Shown here: piece by piece, positions 31,687 to 39,834 of the stretch
Position numbering within the stretch: position 1 is the stretch's first letter
Layout of the letters: each line of letters opens with the position of its first letter
NCBI GenBank assembly: GCA_964030785.1
Contig: OZ034972.1
Span: forward strand, 13,773,231 to 13,837,230
Direction of reading: 5' to 3'
DNA length: 64,000 bases
Source of the DNA: Siderastrea siderea
Lineage: Eukaryota; Cnidaria; Anthozoa; Scleractinia; Rhizangiidae
Made by a program: the position numbers and the translations under genes
Notes under the pieces: generated by a model
What the model saw: only the letters and a program-made list of their open reading frames with translations
Databases searched by the model: none
What the model was told of the DNA's origin: nothing

Positions 31687-32226
31687 TTAATGATTACATT
31701 GATGATACGGATGACAACACAGTTGATACCATCTGGCTTCTTGACCTACAATCAATTGTTGAAGGCGTTGACCCGCTTGATGGTCATTACTAACATAATC
31801 ATGATCCGAAAACTCATTTAAAAACGCTTGCAAGGTCCGTCCACGGGCTTTGGCTTTCAAATACAACAAGGCGTAATCACCACAACTCTTGCTTGAAATG
31901 GCTTGGAGGGACTTGCCATTGGTCACTACATACTTCCAATGTTGCACGATCCAATCTCGTAACGGGGTAGCTTGCACGTACGTATCCAATGGCAAAGCAT
32001 AACTGTCCAGGACTTCACACACCTTTCCATCCGTCCACACCGCTAACCAATGTTGTCCCGGTTGATCGTGTGGGTCGGTATTCACAATGTACCCTTGGGG
32101 TTGGGTCTTGACAGGACTCTTGGGTAAACGATCACAGGCCACCGTCCCGTAAAAGACAGGGTTCAATTGGGGGTCGTCGCGGGCTAAATAATCCAATTGC
32201 ACATTATTCAAGGCCACATGTTCCAT
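31687..32226 (-). CDS. PRO: Adenain-type cysteine protease, 179 aa
   Basis: Maturation protease of the C5/Ulp1-like fold. Catalytic order is visible: GQHWLAVW (His59), EVLDSY (Glu71/Asp74), Gln108 and SKSCGDYAL (Cys115). In adenovirus the enzyme cuts precursor core and capsid proteins after GG/GX sites; here six small proteins carry xRGG motifs that would suit it. Starts three bases after the capsid gene's stop. Confidence 0.88.
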   Translation of the reverse strand: MEHVALNNVQLDYLARDDPQLNPVFYGTVACDRLPKSPVKTQPQGYIVNTDPHDQPGQHWLAVWTDGKVCEVLDSYALPLDTYVQATPLRDWIVQHWKYVVTNGKSLQAISSKSCGDYALLYLKAKARGRTLQAFLNEFSDHDYVSNDHQAGQRLQQLIVGQEARWYQLCCHPYHQCNH

Positions 32227-32228
32227 CT

Positions 32229-33629
32229 TTAGTGCTGGTAAATGTTATACAACACGGCTCCGTTCCTGTCAATCTCCAGCAAGTTCTCAAATTCTCCATA
32301 CACGAGTACGGTTATATTGACACCGGGGGCAGCTCCAAATTCCAAGACCAGTTGTAAATCGCCCGTTTGCTTGGGGTTGAGGTTTTGACTGTCAGCACAT
32401 CCATTGGCCACATTGTCAAACATGAACAAGGTACAATTTTTAGCTTGGCCCCAATCCAGTAGTTCTACCATATTGCCTTTCTTTTTACACCAGGCACCAC
32501 TGGCTGGCAGAAAACGGAAGTAGCCTAGATTATCTCGGGTGCCATTGTTGTGCACTAACTTGAGGGTTTCATAAGGGTATTCTTCTCCTTTCACAATCTG
32601 TCGAATGGAGGTCAGACCAAATTTCTGGAAACAGAAAGGATCTCGGGTCACATCTCCATTGAAGGCACGGCTGTCCAGTAACCCCACAATCAATCGGTCA
32701 GGTATTCTGTTTTGAAACAGGTTGGGGATATCAAAGCGGACCAGGTTGTTTTGCATGCTGAAAGTCCGGATTTCACTGCGGACGGTCGGGTAAGCCGCCA
32801 CTTCTCCTTCATTGTGTCTTTTGCTAGATATACTCTGGTAGATGGCGTCATTCAAACGCAGTTGGCAGAGATGAAACCGTAGTTTCACATCCCCTTCCAT
32901 CAATCGGCCAGCTAGAGCCACTCCATTCAAAAACAAGCTGGGGCCATTGAAATGAAATTTCATCTTGATTTCGATGCCTGGCACCAACAGTTTGCCAGTG
33001 TGAAAGACTTCCAAGTGCGGGGTAAACACTAGACTGTGGGTGGCACCTCCAGCATACTTGGCCACTTCAGCTACCATGGCGTTAAAGGCCCCTTTGTGAT
33101 TGGCAGGCAGATCTTGCCAATGTTGATGGTTTCCTGCTTTGTCTGTGTTGGTGGCAGTCCATTGGGGTGGGAAATCCACTTGATTGTACCATCCTTGGGG
33201 TCCTAACACGGTCTTGCCATCTTCTCGGTCATAATTCAGCAAGGTTTCTAGGTAAGCTTTGTAATGATACGTGTCGGATTGAGGACTGATCAACGTGCCA
33301 TTCAACTGCAAGTCAATTTGTTTGATGATGGAATGGGCCAAATTATTGACGGGCCACAATTTCTGCGCGGCCACCAAGTTCCCGGCATCATCCTTTTTCA
33401 AACTCAATTCCATGGTAAAGTAACTGCGTCCCAAATCCACAAAATCGTCCAACCCTGGAATGATGAATTCCATGGGATTGATACCCGTGGTGGTGGGTTG
33501 AATGGTGACCATGCGATAGGCATTGATGCTAATGTCGGTCGGTGGCACCTTGAAAATCCGTAAGGCAGGGTTGACGGTCCCTTCGGAACGCTCGTGAGCC
33601 GGGGCGGTTTGCGTACTCACGTCAGGCAT
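32229..33629 (-). CDS. MCP: Major capsid protein (hexon-like), 466 aa
   Basis: ATG at 33629, 41 bases after a TATAAAAA box (33670-33677). N-terminal text PPTDISINAYRMVTIQPTTT and the following IPGLDDFVDLGRSYFTMEL are typical of the adintovirus/Maverick hexon, expected to form a double jelly roll. Length is within the family range. Cluster order ATPase, protease, MCP and minor capsid genes matches other Mavericks. Double jelly-roll fold is inferred from family, not seen. Confidence 0.88.
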   Translation of the reverse strand: MPDVSTQTAPAHERSEGTVNPALRIFKVPPTDISINAYRMVTIQPTTTGINPMEFIIPGLDDFVDLGRSYFTMELSLKKDDAGNLVAAQKLWPVNNLAHSIIKQIDLQLNGTLISPQSDTYHYKAYLETLLNYDREDGKTVLGPQGWYNQVDFPPQWTATNTDKAGNHQHWQDLPANHKGAFNAMVAEVAKYAGGATHSLVFTPHLEVFHTGKLLVPGIEIKMKFHFNGPSLFLNGVALAGRLMEGDVKLRFHLCQLRLNDAIYQSISSKRHNEGEVAAYPTVRSEIRTFSMQNNLVRFDIPNLFQNRIPDRLIVGLLDSRAFNGDVTRDPFCFQKFGLTSIRQIVKGEEYPYETLKLVHNNGTRDNLGYFRFLPASGAWCKKKGNMVELLDWGQAKNCTLFMFDNVANGCADSQNLNPKQTGDLQLVLEFGAAPGVNITVLVYGEFENLLEIDRNGAVLYNIYQH

Positions 33630-33631
33630 GT

Positions 33632-33856
33632 TTAACGTCGTCGAGTGGTACCCCGTCGTCGTCGTGAGGGGTTTTTATAGCGTCGTCGTCGTGCTAAACG
33701 TTGTCTCAAATCAAACCCGGGGACTCTCATGACCTCGGGACTTAACCATCCCCCACGTTGTCGTCGCATGAGTTTCCAAAACGGATACAGTCCTCCCCAT
33801 TGAGACAACCCTCGATTACTACGAATCCGTCGAGGTCGTGAATGCACGGGTTCCAT
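33632..33856 (-). CDS. Small basic virion-like protein, 74 aa
   Basis: First ATG at 33856 (the frame opens with a GTG at 33862 that overlaps the previous stop). Contains two candidate protease sites, SQWGGLY and RRQRGGWL, and ends in an Arg-rich tail (RRRRYKNPSRRRRGTTRRR). Probable minor core protein. Confidence 0.65.
   Translation of the reverse strand: MEPVHSRPRRIRSNRGLSQWGGLYPFWKLMRRQRGGWLSPEVMRVPGFDLRQRLARRRRYKNPSRRRRGTTRRR
33670..33677 (-). promoter_or_regulatory. TATA box of capsid gene
   Basis: TATAAAAA on the minus strand, 41 bases before the capsid ATG, located within the end of the upstream small gene. Confidence 0.6.
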
Positions 33857-33858
33857 GT

Positions 33859-34185
33859 TCACACTCCCAAAATATCACGTGCACGTTTGGTTTGTTTGGG
33901 AAATAAGGCAGTGGCTACACGCACGGCGTCTTTCACGTTCTTATGACTCAACGCTTTCTTGGCTTGTTTGGTGATTTCTTTTTTAAGGACGTCTTCGGCT
34001 TTGCGTTTGATACCTCGTGTCAAACCCGTTTCCAAGCCTCTCTTGATATTACTAGGCAATTTTAAAGGATTTCGCGTCCTTATAAGACCTTGCAACCCCC
34101 CACGCATCAGATCCGTCATCACTCCTTTGCCTTGTTGATCATACCACTCGTCGGTTCGAAATCGTGTCAAACTTCCCCCACGCAT
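33859..34185 (-). CDS. Small basic protein starting MRGGS, 108 aa
   Basis: The open frame extends to 34320, but a TATAAAAAGG box (34239-34246) and the ATG in CACCATG at 34183-34185 make 34185 the better start. The N-terminus MRGGSLTRF and a later LMRGGLQGL are candidate processing sites; the rest is a basic amphipathic helical protein. A pVI-like or core role is possible. Confidence 0.6.
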   Translation of the reverse strand: MRGGSLTRFRTDEWYDQQGKGVMTDLMRGGLQGLIRTRNPLKLPSNIKRGLETGLTRGIKRKAEDVLKKEITKQAKKALSHKNVKDAVRVATALFPKQTKRARDILGV

Positions 34186-34249
34186 GGTGTCTTCTTCACC
34201 AGGGATAAACGTTTTTGTCTGTGCTTCACGTGATCCCCTTTTTATACCG

Positions 34250-34432
34250 TCATCGTTTTTTCCGAAAAGCGGCTTCCAACCCTTTTTTAGCCCCGTAACT
34301 CGCGGCACCACTTGCGGCACCCAACGCCACGGCTTTTCCTCCAGCGATCAAGGCTGGAATGAGGGCCGCCAGGGGGAATAAACCCCCTCGTTGCCTTCTT
34401 CTTCTTCTTCGACGCACTCTTGTCTTGGGCAT
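34250..34432 (-). CDS. Arginine-rich core-like protein, 60 aa
   Basis: ATG at 34432, ~33 bases after CATAAAAAGG (34463-34472). Arg run then RQRGGLFPLAALIPALIAGG, then GKAVAL and an Ala/Gly-rich basic end. Paralogue of the 53-aa protein at 28814-28975. Resembles adenovirus core peptide precursors in design. Confidence 0.7.
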   Translation of the reverse strand: MPKTRVRRRRRRRQRGGLFPLAALIPALIAGGKAVALGAASGAASYGAKKGLEAAFRKKR

Positions 34433-34467
34433 CTTGTGATTGGGACACTCCCTTGGTCACTCCCTTT

Positions 34468-35502
34468 TTATGTCTTTTTGAAGTGTAACGTGACAATGTT
34501 ATGACCTTCACCAAACTTGACCAAGTCTCCTCCTCTACCAATCGTTTCAGCCACTTGAACGTGAATCATTTCCACCACCTCGTTACGAAGAGACATGTAT
34601 TGAATGTGCAACGGCTCAAAATACATGGTGCCGCGTGCTTCTCGCTTGTACTGGATTTCACGTAACAAATCAGTCACGCGATTGCCTACCATCATACTGC
34701 CTGCCACGTCGGAGTACACGTGCAACGATCGTGTGGGTTCCCCCACCACCGTTCGAAACGCTACATTCAAGTTGGTGAAACGCCACCCACAACTCATACT
34801 CAATTCCATATAGTCTTCCACTCGACTGGTGGTCCAAAACACTGGGTTCCCATCCTTATCGGTGATATCCTTCCAAGCGCTGTTCTTGGTCATGTCGGGG
34901 ATTTGATCCCCCATGAAGTCTTGCTGTAAGTTAGGACCCAAAATCCATCCACTGGCGATTTTACGTAACCATCCCATCTTGGCAGCTAACTTGGTATGAA
35001 CGGCAAAGGAGGGCGTGCGAACGGACCCATCATGAGAGACATTCGTGTTGTCAATGAGCAGATCGTCGCCTTCCCACTTGAACTTGACGTAGGTGTGTTT
35101 GCCTTGATCGTCCAAAAACGTACCCCCTTGGATAATCGATTCCAGTCGTTTCTGTTCCACATGAGCAATGGCGGCTTTCATAAAACTCACTCCGTCCACC
35201 ACCCAATCCCAGTCTTTAATATCGTCAATTTTGGTCACGGCCGCTCCATATTTGTTATAGGTACCTCCGCTTTGACTGGGTGCTTTCAGGTGCCATTTGA
35301 TGCCTAAGACGTGTTGTCCTTTCATCACCAACTCATACAAATTGACGCGAGCATCCGGTAAGGAAATGGCACTCAATCCCACTTGCCATCCACCTCCCGT
35401 GAGCTGTAACGGTTGAGGTAAACGAATCTTGAAGGAATTGGGTTGGTTGTTTGGAAATTCACGTCGGTTGGCATGACTGGGTAACGTCACGTAGAACGAC
35501 AT
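34468..35502 (-). CDS. Penton-like minor capsid protein A, 344 aa
   Basis: A GTG codon at 35520 precedes the first ATG at 35502, which has a TTTAAAAG box at 35533-35540. Starts MSFYVTLPSHANRREFP; the region to GGGWQVGLSAISLP is closely similar to the neighbouring gene, so the two are tandem duplicates. This family is found beside the hexon in cnidarian Mavericks and is taken as the penton/minor capsid protein; the single jelly-roll fold is inferred. Confidence 0.7.
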   Translation of the reverse strand: MSFYVTLPSHANRREFPNNQPNSFKIRLPQPLQLTGGGWQVGLSAISLPDARVNLYELVMKGQHVLGIKWHLKAPSQSGGTYNKYGAAVTKIDDIKDWDWVVDGVSFMKAAIAHVEQKRLESIIQGGTFLDDQGKHTYVKFKWEGDDLLIDNTNVSHDGSVRTPSFAVHTKLAAKMGWLRKIASGWILGPNLQQDFMGDQIPDMTKNSAWKDITDKDGNPVFWTTSRVEDYMELSMSCGWRFTNLNVAFRTVVGEPTRSLHVYSDVAGSMMVGNRVTDLLREIQYKREARGTMYFEPLHIQYMSLRNEVVEMIHVQVAETIGRGGDLVKFGEGHNIVTLHFKKT

Positions 35503-35516
35503 GTTGTCTTTCTTCT

Positions 35517-36557
35517 TCACACCACCACTTCCCTTTTAAAGTGGAGGGTCAGGAGGGCATGGCCTTCACCAAATTTCACCAGATCCCCATTGGTTTCGGC
35601 CATCTGCGTTTCGACGATTTCCACCACTTCGTTGCGCACTGGGATATATTGAATATGTCGAGGTTCAAAGTGGGTGGTGTTTTGTGGCTGGTACTTGATT
35701 TCTCGTAAGAGATCGGTGATGCGACCCCCTACCATGCTGCTGGTCCCTACATCACAATACACGTGCAAAGGACGCGTGGAGGGAAATTCCAACGAGGGAC
35801 GAAAGGTCTGGTTCACATTCACAAACCGCCAATTACACGTCATACTCAAGTTCAGATAATCCCCATCCACTTTCCAAAAGGCGGGCTTGTTGCTGCCATC
35901 CAGGACATCGGACGGAATGGGAATGGAGTCCGTATGAAATTCTTGTAAGAGATTCGGACCCAATCGATACACGCCCGTCGACACTTGTTCAATCCATCCC
36001 ATTCTCAGGGCCAAGGTTCTGCCCCATTCCACGCGTGCCACTTGTCGTTTGTAATCCACATTGGTGGTATTCAACACCAAATCCCCTTCGGTGGTCCATT
36101 CAAACGTCGGGTATAATTTGACGCCATTGTCCTCGGCCCATTTGTTTTTGGGTTCGGTTTGTTTCGCACGGCTTTGCTCGTAACGGTACACCAATTGATG
36201 AAAAAAGTGCGATCCCGTCGACGAGGCCATCTCCTTTCTCATATCTCGACCGTAGACAAAGAGTTCGCGACGTTGATGCCACCATCGATCGTTGCCTTGA
36301 TCGTCTTGGGCATACACCCGTTCGTGCCATCGTACGTACAACAGAGGATGGGATTCGCCCACGCCTCCTTCTTCCGCTACCACGGGAATGGTGGGTAAGG
36401 ATAAACTCACCATACCCACCATCCATCCTCGTCCCACAAATCGGATGGGTTTAGGCAATCGGTTTCTGAAATGATGACTCTTGTTCCCAGGAAACTCTTT
36501 GGTACTCGCATGACTCATCAACGTCACGTAAAACGAAGAGTTGGGCACCAATGTCAT
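35517..36557 (-). CDS. Penton-like minor capsid protein B, 346 aa
   Basis: ATG at 36557, four bases after the integrase stop. Shares SFYVTL.SHA..(K/R)EFP, the GW.VG. segment, ALRMGW/AAKMGWLR, a central FWK/FWT..YM/LSM.C.WRF block and RPLHVY..V/RSLHVYSDV with protein A along the whole length. One copy may serve at vertices and the other elsewhere, as inferred only. Confidence 0.7.
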   Translation of the reverse strand: MTLVPNSSFYVTLMSHASTKEFPGNKSHHFRNRLPKPIRFVGRGWMVGMVSLSLPTIPVVAEEGGVGESHPLLYVRWHERVYAQDDQGNDRWWHQRRELFVYGRDMRKEMASSTGSHFFHQLVYRYEQSRAKQTEPKNKWAEDNGVKLYPTFEWTTEGDLVLNTTNVDYKRQVARVEWGRTLALRMGWIEQVSTGVYRLGPNLLQEFHTDSIPIPSDVLDGSNKPAFWKVDGDYLNLSMTCNWRFVNVNQTFRPSLEFPSTRPLHVYCDVGTSSMVGGRITDLLREIKYQPQNTTHFEPRHIQYIPVRNEVVEIVETQMAETNGDLVKFGEGHALLTLHFKREVVV

Positions 36558-36561
36558 TGTT

Positions 36562-37734
36562 TTAGCGGCGTCGTCGTCGTTTACGGGGTCGAAGGGATGT
36601 CACGTCTCCACGAGCAATCCAACTATTGTACTTGTCGGGCCACCCTTTCCACTTGACCAACCAACGACCTTTTTGTCGCTTAAGTACCTTCTCGATCCGA
36701 AACACCTCGGACACATGGACTTTTTGTAAATCCTCTTCATAAAACGTACCTTGGACGGAGGTCTCATCCCATTCGCGAATCTTATACGTGGGGACAGGGC
36801 CAGGGACCACACGATGCACCACAAACACTTCTTCGGTCCAACCGGGTAAATACCCTTTTTCAAAGGTGCGATGAATCGTATTGAGTCGGACATGATCCCC
36901 CACCTTCAATTGGGGTTTTTTGTAGCCTTTCAATCGTTTGCTGTACAATCGTTTCCACACGGCTTCTTCGTTGTCCCACGTCACGTTTTCGGGGGGCATA
37001 CCAATACTTCGATGACGGGTGGCATTATACCCCTGCACCAACTCGGGTAAGACATCGTCAAATTTCAACGTGTTGGCCGCGGTCAAATAACGGTACAACC
37101 GTTCTTTCAAGGTGCGGTTAAATCGTTCCACCACACTGGCTTTGGCATCCCCTTCGGTCGAAAAATGTTGAATGTCTTGCTCGTCAAGCCATCGTTGAAA
37201 CGTCCGATTATAAAATTCTTTCCCTCGATCCGTTTGCAATCGATTCGGGTGACGTCCTCCTTGTCTCACAATCTTCTCAAAGGCTTTCACGAGGGCCACG
37301 CCGGTTTTGGTTTTCAACGGTTCGACCCACGCGTACTTGGACAAGACATCCACGACGGTCAACAAGTAGCGTATACCCCGATTATGTTTGGCCAAACGTT
37401 GCACTTCCACTAAATCCGCGGCCCATTGATCATCCAACCCCCCTACGATCACGGGTAAGGTAGCAAAACGACGACGTCGGGGTTTATGCAAGGTGTAACC
37501 CACATCCTGTTCCAACACCCGTTGGGCTTTTTTCAAAGGGAGACCCTGGGCTTTAGCAAATCGTTGCACCCCACCTAAACTCCCCGGGGCACGAGGATCA
37601 TGGTAACGGTTTAACCATTGTTGCGAGACATTGGCCTTCTTCTTCTTCGTTGACGAGACCTTGGTTTTCTTCAACCATGAGGACGACGAACTCCAGCGTT
37701 GGGTTCTCTTTCGAGGGGCCATACTTTTTGGCAT
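36562..37734 (-). CDS. INT: Retroviral-type integrase with chromodomain, 390 aa
   Basis: rve core with the DDE triad visible: WAADLV (D107), LQTDRGKEF (D169) and ASVVERFNRT (E203). An SH3-like DNA-binding part (~275-300) is followed by a C-terminal chromodomain (EVFRIEKVL...WLVKWKGWPDKYNSW, ~343-372) and an Arg run. This enzyme inserts the linear element and makes the 6-bp duplication. The chromodomain may steer insertion to marked chromatin. Starts in overlap with the previous gene; a second ATG is at codon 5. Confidence 0.93.
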   Translation of the reverse strand: MPKSMAPRKRTQRWSSSSSWLKKTKVSSTKKKKANVSQQWLNRYHDPRAPGSLGGVQRFAKAQGLPLKKAQRVLEQDVGYTLHKPRRRRFATLPVIVGGLDDQWAADLVEVQRLAKHNRGIRYLLTVVDVLSKYAWVEPLKTKTGVALVKAFEKIVRQGGRHPNRLQTDRGKEFYNRTFQRWLDEQDIQHFSTEGDAKASVVERFNRTLKERLYRYLTAANTLKFDDVLPELVQGYNATRHRSIGMPPENVTWDNEEAVWKRLYSKRLKGYKKPQLKVGDHVRLNTIHRTFEKGYLPGWTEEVFVVHRVVPGPVPTYKIREWDETSVQGTFYEEDLQKVHVSEVFRIEKVLKRQKGRWLVKWKGWPDKYNSWIARGDVTSLRPRKRRRRR

Positions 37735-38033
37735 TCACCCCATAAGGTCGATATGGTGGGGACCGTGTGGGGATGCGCCTTTTGAATGATTCGATACCAT
37801 CGCCATGCCTCTGGGTGAGCTTTTAACCATAAGACAAACACCACCCATCGATACAGGTTGCAGTCCACATGGGTTTCTTCAAAGAGGTGGAGAGGATGCG
37901 TGTCCTCGGGACAAGGGGGTATGGGGATTTGGGACCCGGGTTGGTGATCATATAAGACTTGACAAAGGGTTTGATGACATTGCCATTGTACCAGGGACAA
38001 GACAGACTCCCACGCATCACACACAGACTCCAT
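37671..38033 (-). CDS. Unknown Trp/His-rich protein, 120 aa
   Basis: The frame opens at 38069, but the ATG at 38033 is in a strong context (CACCATGG) and an AATAAA for the upstream gene lies before it. Cys, His and Trp are frequent (VQWQCHQTLCQ, KAHPEAWRWY); no clear zinc pattern or domain. Overlaps the integrase start by 64 bases. Confidence 0.55.
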   Translation of the reverse strand: MESVCDAWESVLSLVQWQCHQTLCQVLYDHQPGSQIPIPPCPEDTHPLHLFEETHVDCNLYRWVVFVLWLKAHPEAWRWYRIIQKAHPHTVPTISTLWGECQKVWPLEREPNAGVRRPHG

Positions 38034-38069
38034 GGTGACATTGATAAAAAATTTTATTCGTTCTCTCAT

Positions 38070-38924
38070 TTAAAAGAGGCCTAGACGGCCGCAGCTGATG
38101 GTCTCTAGACCTTTCTGCCAGTTGTCAACACTGTCACTGTACTTAGGGGGTGGTGGAGCTGGGGCTACCATCATTTCTTGACGGTTCTTGAGATCTTGAA
38201 TTTCTCGTAACAATTGTTTCTCATACTCTGTCAGGGGCCGTTCTCGTTCCACGTCCTCTTTCCTTCTGACTGGAGGACCAGGGATGTCTACTCCACGTTT
38301 GGGATATCCTTGAGCATCACGGGTGGGTGGTTCAGCTTGTTGATCGGCTTTTTTGGGAGGGTTGTCATGAAACCAACTCCAGTACTTGGGACCCAAGGGT
38401 TGATCGGCCCATCGGAAGAAGCCACACGTTTTCTTGGAACAAGTCAGAAACAAGCGATCGGGGTTCTGAGTCGAATGACTCTGTTGTAGCGTGGCGGGTT
38501 CACGGCAAAAGCATTGTAAACCACCCCACATGTCCAACACTTCTACATGAGGTTGACTATACACGGCTTTCATATACTCCAGAACTTGATCTTGTCCACA
38601 AAACAGCAAACACGGTTGCATGGGACATTTCACATACTTCCACCCCTTTTGAGATTCTCGGGCCTCCAAACGCACCTCATGGCAAGGGCATACCATAGTG
38701 TCCACCGAACTGGGAGGATCTTCCACATACGTCACCATGTATTCAGATGGGGACACCATATCATTCAATTCTTTCATCATATCTTCCACCGCAGCTCGGG
38801 TGTCTTCCACGACCTCGCATACCACAGGATCACAGTCCACGGGCGTCATATGTTGAATGGCCTTCTTCTTCTTCTTTTTCCCCTCTGGGGGATGGGTTGA
38901 TTTTCTCTTCCGATCGGTGGACAT
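38070..38924 (-). CDS. Double GRF zinc-finger protein, 284 aa
   Basis: The open frame reaches 38990, but that ATG is upstream of the TATA box (38962-38969); the ATG at 38924 is 38 bases after it and is chosen. A Lys-rich segment (KKKKKK) comes first. Two fingers follow: CPCHEVRLEARE...KCPMQPCLLFC and CFCREPATLQQ...FLTCSKKTCGFFRWAD; the second is a good GRF finger. GRF fingers bind single-stranded DNA in TOP3A, NEIL3 and APEX2. A replication or repair helper is a reasonable inference. The tail is Pro-rich with a coiled coil. Confidence 0.65.
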   Translation of the reverse strand: MSTDRKRKSTHPPEGKKKKKKAIQHMTPVDCDPVVCEVVEDTRAAVEDMMKELNDMVSPSEYMVTYVEDPPSSVDTMVCPCHEVRLEARESQKGWKYVKCPMQPCLLFCGQDQVLEYMKAVYSQPHVEVLDMWGGLQCFCREPATLQQSHSTQNPDRLFLTCSKKTCGFFRWADQPLGPKYWSWFHDNPPKKADQQAEPPTRDAQGYPKRGVDIPGPPVRRKEDVERERPLTEYEKQLLREIQDLKNRQEMMVAPAPPPPKYSDSVDNWQKGLETISCGRLGLF

Positions 38925-39138
38925 CGTGCTCAAGGTTGGTTTCACCCCTACCGACCATGCCTTTTTATACCTTAGACCCTTGACTGTCATTGGTCAGCTT
39001 ATCCTACCCATATAAGGACTTGTTATCTTCCCATTGGTCAGCTTGTTCAATCCAAATAAGGACCTCTTGTCTTCCCATTGGCCCGTTGTCCCTATTTAAG
39101 ACGGTCCCTTGGTCACTAGATCTTCATTCTCAAAAGCC
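38925..39138. promoter_or_regulatory. Bidirectional promoter with three spaced CCAAT boxes
   Basis: Inverted CCAAT words (ATTGG) at 38989, 39033 and 39077 are exactly 44 bases apart within a direct repeat (cccattggtcagctt, ataaggac). TATA boxes face left (38962-38969) and right (TATTTAAG, 39092-39099). Confidence 0.65.
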
Positions 39139-39834
39139 ATGCCCCCAGACATTGACATGATCGGAGAACAAGATCTCGGTGCCTTGGAACTGCAAGTGGG
39201 TCATGGCCATGTGGTCTACACAGGGGGAGCCAAAGGTACGGATGCCCTCGTGGAAGAACATGCCAAACACTTTGGGATGCAACTAGAAGTCCTGGTCCCC
39301 CCGAACCATCCACGAGCCACTTTCATCACCCCTTCTACGGTGGAAGTCCTGATGTTGGCCAACCCTCATCTTCACCAGGCGGCTGAGAAACTAGGCAAAC
39401 AAATGCCCAGTCATTTTTACACCTTGCAATTGCTGCAACGCAATTATCAAATTGCCAAAAAAGCCCATACCATCTATGCCTTTGGCATCTTGGAACCGGA
39501 TCATAAACGCGTGAAAGGAGGCACTGGTTGGACTGTGCAATTGGCTATGGATCTAGGCAAACCCGTCTACCTGTTTGACATACCCAGTCAATCATGGTAC
39601 CGCTCGGACCATTACTACCAAGTCAACGAGAATGCCGCCACCCTGGTCACTGGCAGTCAATTTGTTCCTTGGGGACCTAAAAAGCCCACCCTTCATCAAA
39701 GCAGTGCTATTGTGGGATCCCGGGATGTGGACGACAAAACCCGAGCCGAAATTCAAGCCTTGTTCAACCGCACGTTCTGTCTACCCGAGAACATTGATCA
39801 ATTACGTATGGAACTGGAAGACTTTCATTTGTAA
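39139..39834 (+). CDS. SLOG-fold (DprA/YspA-like) nucleotide-binding protein, 231 aa
   Basis: ATG at 39139, 47 bases after TATTTAAG. Rossmannoid SLOG features: VVYTGGAKGTDALVEEHAKH (~27-46), matching the GGA.G.D..AE loop of DprA/YspA-type proteins, then RNYQIAKKAHTIYAFG and VKGGTGWTVQLAMDLGKPVY (GGTGW = second phosphate loop). Known SLOG proteins bind nucleotides, process cytokinin-like ribotides, load RecA on ssDNA, or sense NAD-derived signals in immunity. Here it stands alone on the plus strand opposite the GRF gene. Which ligand it binds is unknown. Confidence 0.7.
   Translation: MPPDIDMIGEQDLGALELQVGHGHVVYTGGAKGTDALVEEHAKHFGMQLEVLVPPNHPRATFITPSTVEVLMLANPHLHQAAEKLGKQMPSHFYTLQLLQRNYQIAKKAHTIYAFGILEPDHKRVKGGTGWTVQLAMDLGKPVYLFDIPSQSWYRSDHYYQVNENAATLVTGSQFVPWGPKKPTLHQSSAIVGSRDVDDKTRAEIQALFNRTFCLPENIDQLRMELEDFHL

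Noticed and set aside
34287..34541. 84-codon minus frame overlapping the 60-aa core-like gene
   Set aside because: Shares the region but lacks the QRGG plan; the 60-aa frame has its own TATA word and paralogue.
38925..38990. ATG at 38990 as start of the GRF gene
   Set aside because: It lies upstream of the TATA box, so the ATG at 38924 is the better start.
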